From Cyanobacteria bacterium UBA11153 (GTDB lineage Bacteria; Cyanobacteriota; Cyanobacteriia; Cyanobacteriales; Coleofasciculaceae): DNA of 6,220 nucleotides. The stretch lies in contig DOIX01000254.1 of assembly GCA_003511885.1 (NCBI GenBank), positions 4,962 through 11,181 on the forward strand. Reading direction: 5' to 3'. A program made the position numbers and the translations under genes. This document shows, one piece after another, positions 1 through 6,220 of this stretch. The notes beneath the pieces were generated by a model. That model worked only from the letters and a program-made list of their open reading frames with translations. It searched no databases and was not told where the DNA came from. Each line of letters opens with the position of its first letter. Position 1 is the first letter of the stretch.

Positions 1-7
1 CCTGCAA

Positions 8-41
8 GGAGAGGGGAGCCGGAAATCTTGCTCCCCTTTCC
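8..41. repeat. 12-bp stem-loop downstream of the gene
   Basis: GGAGAGGGGAGC (8-19) pairs with GCTCCCCTTTCC (30-41) with one G-T wobble and a 10-nt loop. It is the second hairpin in the flank. Transcribed from the gene's strand, it would form after the 53-77 hairpin. No T-run follows, so a terminator role is only a possibility. Confidence 0.55.
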
Positions 42-63
42 CTAATCTTGCTCCCCCTTCCCT
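24..63. repeat. 20-bp tandem duplication downstream of the gene
   Basis: AATCTTGCTCCCC(T/C)TTCCCT occurs twice in immediate succession, at 24-43 and 44-63, with a single T/C difference. Each copy forms the pyrimidine arm of a different stem-loop: the first pairs with 8-19, the second with 67-77. Confidence 0.9.
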
Positions 64-77
64 CGCAGGGAAGGGGG
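53..77. repeat. Perfect 11-bp stem-loop, dispersed-palindrome type, downstream of the gene
   Basis: CCCCCTTCCCT (53-63) pairs perfectly with AGGGAAGGGGG (67-77) around a CGC loop, and GTTGGGGGGTTAGG follows. This resembles G/C-run palindromes scattered through cyanobacterial genomes. It lies about 80 bp past the stop codon, where a terminator for the minus-strand gene might sit. Neither strand has a T-run after the stem, so intrinsic termination is not supported. mRNA 3'-end protection is possible. Confidence 0.7.
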
Positions 78-154
78 TTGGGGGGTTAGGTTTGCCACTA
101 TCGGACAATTGACAAATACAGCACCCTTCTAGTCAGTAAATATCAATTTTATCC

Positions 155-3100
155 CTAATGACAATTAGCTGCACTCAACCAACTCCCATGAGGAGTTACC
201 TCAGTCGGATTCTCTATCAAAATCATATTCCCATTACCATCCTTATACCAACCTTGAGCCTCCATAATTACCTTGGGTTTACCATCAGTAATTCTTTCAT
301 TATTACTCCTAAATCCCTCAGAGAATCTCGACTCAACTAGCTCACTTTCAGCACCAATCCGCCAATCTTCCCAAGGATTATTTCCCTCAATAGCTTCAAA
401 TGGTGTAGGAGGTAAACCACCTCGCCCCGTTACCACAAACGAACTACCTTGAGAAGCTTTACAAAGATTATGTTCTATCTTCGTAACATCGACAATATCT
501 GATAATAATTTTACCAATCCTCTTGAAGGATCGAGAGATACATTTAATCTTACCTCACCGGGATTACCAAATTCCGAACTTGCATCAATATCATTAGTAC
601 GATTCCCGGAAATAGCCCGACGCTCTTCAATTCCAAAAATACCTTGACTGGTAATATTAATCCTTCCGCCATCACCGCCAAAAGCACTAGCAATAATATC
701 GCTACCGTTACTGCCTGCGGGAGGTAAAGCAATCAGGAATTCCGTATCAATATTAATATTACCACCATTAGCATCACCCGTGGCTTTAGCAGAAATCAGA
801 CTTTCATTTTGCATCACCAAAGTATCTAAACCTTGTAAGTTAATATTCGCCCCACCTCCCTCATCTTGACTAGCTCCAGTTTCAGCGGTAAGTTTACCAT
901 TATCTAAGACAATAGAATTTGCCCTGACTGTGAGATTTCCAGCCTCTCCCGAAGGACTGCTAACAGTAACTCTTGCCCCATCAGTCACAAACATTTGTCT
1001 GGTATTCACAGTTAAATTACCTGCTGTACCGCCATTGGTAGCTGCAACAGATAAACCACCTTCTCCTGTTAAGGAGATAGAGTTATCAGCATTAACAGTT
1101 AAGCTTCCTGCTGTACCTCTTTCAGTAGAGGCAGAAATGAGACTGTTATTCACAGTTAAATTCTGTAAGCCTTCCAGAGTAATATCTTCGCTAATACCAG
1201 AAATATTAGAAGCGGAAATTTGCCCACCATCACTCAATCTTAACTCTTGAGCATTAATCCTTACACCCCCAGCTTTTCCACCTTCTCCGGTAGCCGCAAC
1301 CGATAGACGACTATTTCCACTCACTTCCACAGAATGAGCCGGAGTAGAATTAGCATTAATAGTTAAACTACCTGCCACACCAGTTTGAGTCGAAGCGGAA
1401 ATCGCACTATGATTATTAACCCTCAAAGTATTGACACCTGATAAAACAATACCCTCACTGCCACTAAATACATTCGATGCCAATATTTCTGCATTGTTAT
1501 CTAAAGTCAACTCTTGTGAATTAACTAGTACTGCCCCAGCCTTACCACTACTAGTAGCAGCAGCAGATAATTCTACCCCATCAGTTAGGGTAAATTTAGG
1601 AGTATTCACCACTATATTACCAGCATCACCTGTACTGCGACTTTCTACAGCTAACCTTCCTTGTCCGCTAATATTAATTGATTCTGGGGCACTAATAATT
1701 AAATCACCACCTTTCCCACTACCAGAAGTTGAAGCAGATACTTGAGATTGGGGTGCTAAATTAATATTTAAGTTAGCTTGATTCTGATAAGGTGAGAGAG
1801 TTAAAGTACCAGCAGGAGTTTGTCCTTCAGTTTCGGCAAAGACACCGACAATTCCGGCTAAGTGCATATTAGAAGAATTTAAAGTAATACTGCCACCACC
1901 TTCAGTATTAGTGGCGGTATTAGTAGCAGTAGCAGTAATTCTGGCAGTATCGGAGAGGGTTAAATTGGGAGTATTAATGATAACGTCTCCTGCTTTACCA
2001 GCATTAGTAGTTTCGACAGACAAAACAGAAGAAAAATCATCGACACCAATCCCCAGATTTACAGAATTATCGGCATTAACTGTAATTGTACCACTATCGC
2101 CACTACCGTTAGTTAGGGCAAAAACTTTTGCACCTCTGGCAATAGTTAAGGTAGAAGTATCTATCTTGATATCACCAGCATTGCCACTCCCTGTAGTTGA
2201 GGTAGAAAGTTGGCTTTGTTGGATATCTATATTATTGCTAATAATGTCAAGTTTGCCAGCATTTCCTGTACCGGAGGTTTCTGTAGATAATTTGCCTTCT
2301 CCATTAATTGTGATGGAGTTGGGGGCTTTAATTGTTAAGTTTCCACCAATTCCCAGATTAGAAGTAGAGGCAGAAATTGATGTTCCTGCTGCTAGGTTAA
2401 CATTGAGATTTTGTCCATTGTTCAGCTCAATATCTCCGGCGTTGCCAGAACTTGTGGTGGTAGTGGCGACATTCGCACCATTTTGTAAGGTTAATTCTGG
2501 AGTGGTGAGGGTAATTTTTCCGGCATTGCCAGAGTTAGTTGTTCCGGCAAATAGTCCACCCCGTTGAGGTTGGTTTTGGTAGGAATATAAACCTTGGAAT
2601 GCGATGCCGACTCCGGCATCAATGGCGATATTTCCGGCATCGCCGCTGTTGCTGGTATTACTGATAATTTGACTACGATCGAATGTAATTAGACCGGGGC
2701 TGATAATCCTCACATTTCCCGCATTATCGGGGCCTTTAGTGTCACTTTGAATGGAAGTATCATTAAAGGTGAGATTGCCTAAACTGGTGATATTGACATC
2801 GCCCGATTGTCCTTCAGCACCAACTTCTAAGGTTATGGTTCCGAAAAATGGGACTGATACTTCCACCTGCTTGCTAGTAAGGATGCGGGTATTATTAATG
2901 GATAAATCTCCAAATCCATTGATGGCAACATCTCCAGCTTGATTGGCAGAAGATAGGGTTAAGATTTCTAGGTTCTCGATCCTGTCAAGAGCTTCTAGGG
3001 TAACGTTTCCACCGCTACCGCTTCCTGCTATTTTGTCCTTAGAGAGGGCGAAGGAAGATAGGAGTGAATTTCCGATGATACTTCCACGGCTGGCAGAAAG

Positions 3101-5743
3101 GAAAATCGCTCCCCCATTTCCCGCTGTGCCAGAATCAGAGTACGAGAAAGAGTAGAAGTTGCCAGAGTTAGAGAGGTCGCCATCAGTCGCTACTAGGCTA
3201 ATATTTCCCCCCTCACCTGCTGTGCCATAAAAAGAGTACGAGATAGAGTCAAAGTAGCCAGAGTTGGTGAGGTCGCCATCAGTCGCTACTAGGCTAATAT
3301 TTCCCCCCTCACCTGCTGTGCCAAAAAAAGAGTACGAGCTAGAGTTCAAGTAGCGAGAGTTAGAGAGGTCCCCATTAGTCGTCACTAGGCTAATATTTCC
3401 CCCCTCACCTGCTGTGACAGAAAAAGAGGACGAGCTAGAGTCGAAGTAGCCAGAGTTAGTGAGGTCGCCATTAGTCGTCACTAGGCTAATATTTCCCCCC
3501 TCACCTACTGTGCCATAATTAGAGAGCGAGCTAGAGTTCAAGTTGCCAGAGTTAGTGAGGTCGCCATTAGTCGTCACTAGGCTAATATTTCCCCCCTCAC
3601 CCGCTGTGTCAGAAAGAGAGAACGAGCTAGAGTTCAAGTAGCCAGAGTTAGAGAGGTTTCCATTCGTCGTCTCCAGAATAATATTTCCCCCATTTCCCCC
3701 TGTCCCAAAAATAGAGTACGAGCTAGAGTTCAAGTAGCCAGAGTTAGTGAGGTCGCCATTAGTCGTCACTAGGCTAATATTTCCCCCCTCACCTGCTGTG
3801 CCAGAAAAAGAGGACGAGCTAGAGTTCAATTCGCCAGAGTTAAAGAGGTCGCCATTAGTCGTCACTAGGCTAATATTTCCCCCCTCACCTGCTGTGCCAT
3901 CAAGAGAGGACGAGCTAGAGTTCAATTCGCCAGAGTTAGAGAGGTCGCCATTAGTCGTCACTAGGCTAATATTTCCCCCCTCACCTGCTGTGCCAGAAAA
4001 AGAGGACGAGCTAGAGTTCAAAGAACCGTTGGTAGTGATATTACCATCTGCCCTTAAAGTAATCGCTCCTCCATTGAGTGAAGAGGAGGAATCTATGCTT
4101 CCTGTCGTAATACTGCCACTAGCATCCAGGCTAATCGCACCTCCATCATTAATAGAATTGCCCGTATAGAAGTTTTCTACACTGATACTACCGTTTGTAG
4201 CGGATAGCGCGATCGCTCCACTCTCTCCAAGAGTAAAAGAAGTATTAATATTCCCCAAAGTCAAACTCGCACCAGTAATCGTAATATCCCGCCCATTAGT
4301 ATTAATAGTATCCCCCAAACTATCCACCATCACCACCGCACCCACCCCATCACTATCCGCATCGGCAGTAAATTTAATCTCTCCACTCCCAGGAGCAAAA
4401 TCTAAATTATTATCAACTAAATCTTCAATCTGAATATCATTAGTCGCCTGTAAAATAATATTCGTATCCCCCGCCAACCCCTCCAACTCTGACTCATAAA
4501 TAGTTGTCGGTGCGGCATCATTAATCGCACTCAACGGCGCACTCAAAATACTACCTGCTACCCCAGAATTATTCCCCGCAAAGGTATCTGTACCATCTGC
4601 CGCACTATCACCAGAACCATTGGCAATAATAATATCAGTAGGATCGAGTAATAATGTCCCCCATAACCCATTGGCGGCACTGGTATCTACTGTTCCACGA
4701 AATATCAAATGTTCCTTACCCGATACTTCTACTAACCCACCATTCCCTCCATTAATTCCCCCTCGTGCGCTAATATTCCCATAAAATCCGGTTACTTCAT
4801 CTGCCCAAATAACTACATTCCCACCATTTCCACTTCCCCCACTTGATAAGGGAGAATCAGGACTCCCCCCCCTTGATAAGGGGGGGTTAGGGGGGGTAGC
4901 ATCTGTACCGCTTCCCCCACTTGATAAGGGGGGGTTAGAGGAAGTAGCATCGGCATTAATTGTCACCCCCGAATCTACAAAAGTTCTCGCCGCAGTCGGC
5001 ACATCACTTTCACCCTGAAATCCACCACCAATTAATACTGTACCTCCACCATTTTCTGAAGAAACATCAATCTGAGTATTACCAAATAAACCAATCTTTT
5101 CTCCTAACACCATCACTGTGCCGCCAGGTGCAGTCAAATTACCTGTCGTGGTGACTTGATTTCCATATAAACCCAGGGTTTGTCCAGTTTTTAGCGCTAA
5201 ATTCCCAGCATTCTCAATATTTCCAACAGGTGGGCTTCCATACTGCAATCCGGGAGTGACATTAACTGTTAATAACGGCGGTGCTTCCGGATTGGTGGCA
5301 CTAAATTCACTGCCATCAGAAAATTTTAAACTATCGGCTGTAGAAGCAAAAAAATCCCCGCCAATCTGCAATTGGGCATTAGGTCCAAAAATAATCCCAT
5401 TGGGATTGATGATAAACAGATTTGCTGTACCATTTGCTCGAATCAATCCATCAATATTAGAAATTGAATTACCTGTAATCCGATAAAAAATATTATTAAT
5501 CTCTACAGCATTATTAAAAAATGCTTCACCACCAGTTGGGACAGAAAATTCTGTAAAACTATGGAAGAGATTCACTCCATGGACTGTACCGCCATCAATC
5601 GTGCAAACTGGACATCCCGTTACTTGGGAATTTACTGGAAGCGTATTATCTGGTATTACTTGAGCAGCAGCGGGATTGATAGTTGTTATATAGATGAATG
5701 CAATACCGCTGATGCTGCCAAGGTGGGGGATTAGTTTTGGCAT
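155..5743 (-). CDS. Two-partner-secretion exoprotein (TpsA), filamentous haemagglutinin-type giant beta-helix protein, cyanobacterial
   Basis: Predicted exported adhesin-like fibre of 1,862 residues, stop codon TAG at 157-155. Residues 1-27 look like a Sec signal peptide (MPKLIPH, then a hydrophobic stretch, then PAAA|QV). Residues 28-165 match the TPS/haemagglutination domain: [44 protein letters not shown] and an NPNG motif at 113-116. [12 protein letters not shown] (362-373) is a block typical of cyanobacterial members. Residues 584-871 are nine 32-aa repeats, 872 to about 1700 are degenerate beta-helix rungs (SISAST, GNAGNLTI types), and the end carries [21 protein letters not shown] and WEDWR. 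The family is exported by an Omp85-type TpsB, which is absent here. The frame also stays open to an ATG at 5848, which would add 35 residues. I prefer 5743 because the signal peptide then lies at the N terminus and the added residues are largely repeat-encoded. Neither start has a convincing Shine-Dalgarno sequence. The gene appears intact. Ligand and biological role are unknown; adhesion or surface-layer function is inferred from the family. Confidence 0.93.
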   Translation of the reverse strand: MPKLIPHLGSISGIAFIYITTINPAAAQVIPDNTLPVNSQVTGCPVCTIDGGTVHGVNLFHSFTEFSVPTGGEAFFNNAVEINNIFYRITGNSISNIDGLIRANGTANLFIINPNGIIFGPNAQLQIGGDFFASTADSLKFSDGSEFSATNPEAPPLLTVNVTPGLQYGSPPVGNIENAGNLALKTGQTLGLYGNQVTTTGNLTAPGGTVMVLGEKIGLFGNTQIDVSSENGGGTVLIGGGFQGESDVPTAARTFVDSGVTINADATSSNPPLSSGGSGTDATPPNPPLSRGGSPDSPLSSGGSGNGGNVVIWADEVTGFYGNISARGGINGGNGGLVEVSGKEHLIFRGTVDTSAANGLWGTLLLDPTDIIIANGSGDSAADGTDTFAGNNSGVAGSILSAPLSAINDAAPTTIYESELEGLAGDTNIILQATNDIQIEDLVDNNLDFAPGSGEIKFTADADSDGVGAVVMVDSLGDTINTNGRDITITGASLTLGNINTSFTLGESGAIALSATNGSISVENFYTGNSINDGGAISLDASGSITTGSIDSSSSLNGGAITLRADGNITTNGSLNSSSSSFSGTAGEGGNISLVTTNGDLSNSGELNSSSSSLDGTAGEGGNISLVTTNGDLFNSGELNSSSSSFSGTAGEGGNISLVTTNGDLTNSGYLNSSSYSIFGTGGNGGNIILETTNGNLSNSGYLNSSSFSLSDTAGEGGNISLVTTNGDLTNSGNLNSSSLSNYGTVGEGGNISLVTTNGDLTNSGYFDSSSSSFSVTAGEGGNISLVTTNGDLSNSRYLNSSSYSFFGTAGEGGNISLVATDGDLTNSGYFDSISYSFYGTAGEGGNISLVATDGDLSNSGNFYSFSYSDSGTAGNGGAIFLSASRGSIIGNSLLSSFALSKDKIAGSGSGGNVTLEALDRIENLEILTLSSANQAGDVAINGFGDLSINNTRILTSKQVEVSVPFFGTITLEVGAEGQSGDVNITSLGNLTFNDTSIQSDTKGPDNAGNVRIISPGLITFDRSQIISNTSNSGDAGNIAIDAGVGIAFQGLYSYQNQPQRGGLFAGTTNSGNAGKITLTTPELTLQNGANVATTTTSSGNAGDIELNNGQNLNVNLAAGTSISASTSNLGIGGNLTIKAPNSITINGEGKLSTETSGTGNAGKLDIISNNIDIQQSQLSTSTTGSGNAGDIKIDTSTLTIARGAKVFALTNGSGDSGTITVNADNSVNLGIGVDDFSSVLSVETTNAGKAGDVIINTPNLTLSDTARITATATNTATNTEGGGSITLNSSNMHLAGIVGVFAETEGQTPAGTLTLSPYQNQANLNINLAPQSQVSASTSGSGKGGDLIISAPESINISGQGRLAVESRSTGDAGNIVVNTPKFTLTDGVELSAAATSSGKAGAVLVNSQELTLDNNAEILASNVFSGSEGIVLSGVNTLRVNNHSAISASTQTGVAGSLTINANSTPAHSVEVSGNSRLSVAATGEGGKAGGVRINAQELRLSDGGQISASNISGISEDITLEGLQNLTVNNSLISASTERGTAGSLTVNADNSISLTGEGGLSVAATNGGTAGNLTVNTRQMFVTDGARVTVSSPSGEAGNLTVRANSIVLDNGKLTAETGASQDEGGGANINLQGLDTLVMQNESLISAKATGDANGGNINIDTEFLIALPPAGSNGSDIIASAFGGDGGRINITSQGIFGIEERRAISGNRTNDIDASSEFGNPGEVRLNVSLDPSRGLVKLLSDIVDVTKIEHNLCKASQGSSFVVTGRGGLPPTPFEAIEGNNPWEDWRIGAESELVESRFSEGFRSNNERITDGKPKVIMEAQGWYKDGNGNMILIENPTEVTPHGSWLSAANCH
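158..700 (-). other. Conserved C-terminal cap of cyanobacterial TpsA proteins
   Basis: The last part departs from beta-helix rungs. It shows [22 protein letters not shown] (about residues 1701-1709), [42 protein letters not shown] (Cys1761 onward) and a W-E-D-W-R block (1791-1795). A tail with [13 protein letters not shown] follows and ends in N-C-H. Blocks of this type recur at the C termini of cyanobacterial filamentous-haemagglutinin proteins. Their presence argues that the gene is complete and not truncated. Function is unknown; surface retention is one possibility. Confidence 0.8.
640..3130 (-). other. Degenerate long-period beta-helix stalk, residues 872 to about 1700
   Basis: After the 32-aa array the protein continues as short rungs built on patterns such as SGNAG(D/N)(I/L).(I/L), LTL.DGA.I and ISAST. 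A longer period is visible. SISAST-type blocks followed by GGNLTI.A..SI.I.G.G.LS recur with starts near nt 2380, 1744, 1420-1405 and 1153-1138. The last two copies are 89 residues apart and the preceding pair 113 apart, consistent with loss or gain of one rung. No catalytic motif is visible and no cysteine occurs in this part. The likely role is a rigid fibre holding the ends apart. Confidence 0.75.
3131..3994 (-). repeat. Tandem array of nine 96-bp in-frame repeats (32-aa beta-helix units)
   Basis: Nine units of exactly 96 bp run back to back: 3994-3899, 3898-3803, 3802-3707, 3706-3611, 3610-3515, 3514-3419, 3418-3323, 3322-3227 and 3226-3131. Each encodes 32 residues (583 residues precede the array). 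The core is roughly [18 protein letters not shown], followed by NSG or NSR, then a variable Ser/Tyr/Phe tail. The core half is nearly identical at DNA level, while the tail differs from unit to unit. The fourth unit is the most divergent ([18 protein letters not shown]), and the last two share VATDGDL. Degenerate shorter rungs lie on both sides: 25-27 residues before (4225-3995) and a [14 protein letters not shown] unit after (from 3130). The array is best explained as local amplification of one beta-helix rung. Confidence 0.96.
4209..4216. repeat. HIP1 octameric palindrome GCGATCGC
   Basis: A perfect GCGATCGC lies inside the coding region, where it encodes part of an Ala-Ile-Ala stretch. This octamer is highly iterated in many cyanobacterial genomes. 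I noticed only one perfect copy in the window, so it is supporting rather than decisive evidence of origin. Confidence 0.75.
4836..4937 (-). repeat. Three palindromic interspersed-repeat copies inserted in frame in the coding region
   Basis: TTGATAAGGG recurs three times, each preceded by a C-run or CCCCCAC: near 4836-4853, 4865-4886 and 4914-4934. The middle copy is a near-perfect hairpin (C-run plus TT, loop GAT, AA plus G-run; 4866-4886). On the coding strand they read as SPLSSGGS or [13 protein letters not shown] peptides (about residues 269-306), between NADAT and the normal beta-helix sequence [11 protein letters not shown]. This looks like a low-complexity loop added to an otherwise standard domain. 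Runs of seven and eight C or G lie inside the open frame. The repeat family is common in cyanobacterial genomes; that it inserted here is inference. Confidence 0.8.
5249..5662 (-). other. TPS secretion domain (haemagglutination activity domain), residues 28-165
   Basis: This segment carries the family landmarks in order: a [10 protein letters not shown] start, [43 protein letters not shown], and [17 protein letters not shown] with NPNG at residues 113-116, then [15 protein letters not shown]. In the TPS pathway this domain is recognised by the POTRA domains of the TpsB transporter and nucleates folding of the beta-helix outside the cell. A CPVC pair lies at residues 44-47, in the stretch before IDGGT. 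The domain boundary is approximate. Confidence 0.9.
5663..5743 (-). other. Signal peptide of the TpsA protein (residues 1-27), start-deciding evidence
   Basis: Translation from 5743 gives a short n-region with one Lys and one His (MPKLIPH), a hydrophobic core ([15 protein letters not shown]) and an NPAAA|Q cleavage site. [14 protein letters not shown] follows, the usual mature start of cyanobacterial TpsA proteins. If translation began at 5848 this signal would be buried behind 35 residues. Those residues do not resemble the extended signal peptide region known from some proteobacterial TPS proteins. The cleavage position is inferred from the AxA pattern. Confidence 0.8.
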
Positions 5744-5819
5744 GATCTTTAATTCTAGTGGGGACAAATCTTGATTTATACCTATTTCCTTCAATAGGGC
5801 TAAATATTGACCCCCCCAA

Positions 5820-6023
5820 CCCCCCTTATTAAGGCAGGGCTGTTTCATTCTCGGTTGAGAAATTGGGGAGCAGGGGGCAGGGGAGAAAGGGAGAAAGAGG
5901 ATTTTTCATAATAATTAATCCCTAATTTTATTTTATTAAGATTTATGGTGAAAAACCCTCTCCCAGTCTGGTTTTAGCTCGATCAAATTTTTTTCTTGAA
6001 ACAGCCCTGCTTATTAAGGGGGG
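5820..6023. mobile_element. MITE-like element with about 27-bp terminal inverted repeats
   Basis: The arms at 5820-5847 and 5997-6023 are inverted copies. Both contain TGAAACAGCCCTGC (identical over 14 bp), then TTAATAAGGGGGG in one and TTATTAAGGGGGG in the other, differing by one inserted C and one A/T change. The 149-bp interior is AT-rich in its middle (about 5900-5950), has no open reading frame I can support, and carries purine-rich GGGAGAAA repeats at 5881-5898. No clear target-site duplication is visible, and the outer limits blur into G/C runs. Alternatively, these may be two independent copies of an interspersed palindromic repeat that landed in opposite orientation. Confidence 0.55.
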
Positions 6024-6080
6024 CTAGAATTGGAATTGTAGCAGGATTAAAGGGGGAGCTAGAATTGGAATTGTAGCAGG
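6011..6080. repeat. 35-bp tandem duplication
   Basis: Two 35-bp units lie back to back at 6011-6045 and 6046-6080. The last 23 bp of each (6023-6045 and 6058-6080), starting GCTAGAATTGG and ending GTAGCAGG, are identical. The first 12 bp are related G-rich TTAA-containing sequences. The first unit begins inside the right arm of the inverted-repeat element, so the duplication probably arose at or after that element's insertion. Confidence 0.85.
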
Positions 6081-6220
6081 GATTTAGAAAATTGGTATGA
6101 ATTAATACTAGCTCAACTATAATCATTCAGCTAACCCTAAGATGAAGATTCTGTGAAGACAGTAGGTTGGAGTTAAGGGTTTATTTTTTGGCGATATAGC
6201 AGTGGACAGTTGACAATGGA
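6081..6220. other. Distal upstream flank, no supportable gene
   Basis: About 140 bp of AT-rich sequence. A plus-strand TATAAT occurs at 6118-6123 but lacks a well-spaced TTGACA-like partner. The ATG in GATGAAGATTCTGTGA runs into a stop after four codons. No coding region, RNA gene or convincing promoter is seen, and a gene may begin beyond the window edge. Confidence 0.5.

Noticed and set aside
1911..2567. Plus-strand open frame of 218 codons, and similar plus-strand frames at 930-1250, 1431-1745 and 3747-4169
   Set aside because: They are antisense to the TpsA gene. Their Pro/Leu/Ser-rich translations mirror its Gly/Asn/Ser-rich codons, and the 3747-4169 frame simply repeats with the 96-bp array. 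None shows a recognisable domain.
3131..3994. Regularly spaced repeats suggesting a CRISPR array
   Set aside because: The period is 96 bp with similarity across the whole unit and no unique spacers. Every unit is in frame and encodes a beta-helix rung.
5744..5848. 35-residue N-terminal extension from the ATG at 5848 as an extended signal peptide region
   Set aside because: The first 14 residues derive from the interspersed repeat and C-run. The stretch does not resemble the known extended signal peptide region, and a complete signal peptide starts at 5743.
5951..5976. Possible plus-strand hairpin AAAACC...GGTTTT
   Set aside because: Only six mostly A-T pairs around a 12-nt loop. Too weak to call a terminator or an RNA.
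6092..6123. Possible plus-strand promoter (TTGGTA ... TATAAT)
   Set aside because: The -10 match is perfect but the spacer would be 20 bp and the -35 match is poor, and no gene follows within the window.
6132..6146. Small plus-strand start ATGAAGATTCTG
   Set aside because: It meets a TGA stop after four codons.

Overview
The window is almost entirely one very large minus-strand gene (155-5743) with short non-coding flanks. It encodes a 1,862-residue exported protein of the filamentous-haemagglutinin / two-partner-secretion (TpsA) type. It has a signal peptide, a TPS secretion domain with an NPNG motif, a very long Gly/Asn/Ser/Thr-rich beta-helix stalk and a conserved C-terminal cap. Databases often label such proteins 'filamentous hemagglutinin N-terminal domain-containing' or 'S-layer family' protein.

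The likely source is a cyanobacterium, probably filamentous. The whole-protein architecture, the C-terminal [13 protein letters not shown]...DWR block and one HIP1 octamer (GCGATCGC, 4209-4216) point that way. So do many copies of the C-run/TTATTAA/G-run palindrome found dispersed in filamentous cyanobacterial genomes. The species cannot be named from this window.

Layout: 1-154 is the downstream flank, with no gene but a 20-bp tandem duplication and two strong stem-loops. 155-5743 is the gene. Within it, in the direction of translation, come the signal peptide (5743-5663), the TPS domain (about 5662-5249), an in-frame insertion of three palindromic-repeat copies (4836-4937), a beta-helix, a perfect-period array of nine 96-bp (32-aa) repeats (3994-3131), a longer-period degenerate beta-helix and the C-terminal cap (about 700-158). 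5744-6220 is the upstream flank. It carries a 204-bp MITE-like inverted-repeat element (5820-6023), a 35-bp tandem duplication (6011-6080) and about 140 bp in which I see nothing supportable.

There is no second gene and no TpsB (FhaC-like Omp85 transporter) here, so the export partner must lie elsewhere. I see no evidence of a new multi-gene system. The points most worth a second look are the homogenised in-frame repeat array, the slippage-prone homopolymer runs that palindromic repeats brought into the reading frame, the element that supplies an alternative upstream start codon, and the restriction of cysteines to the two ends of the mature protein.
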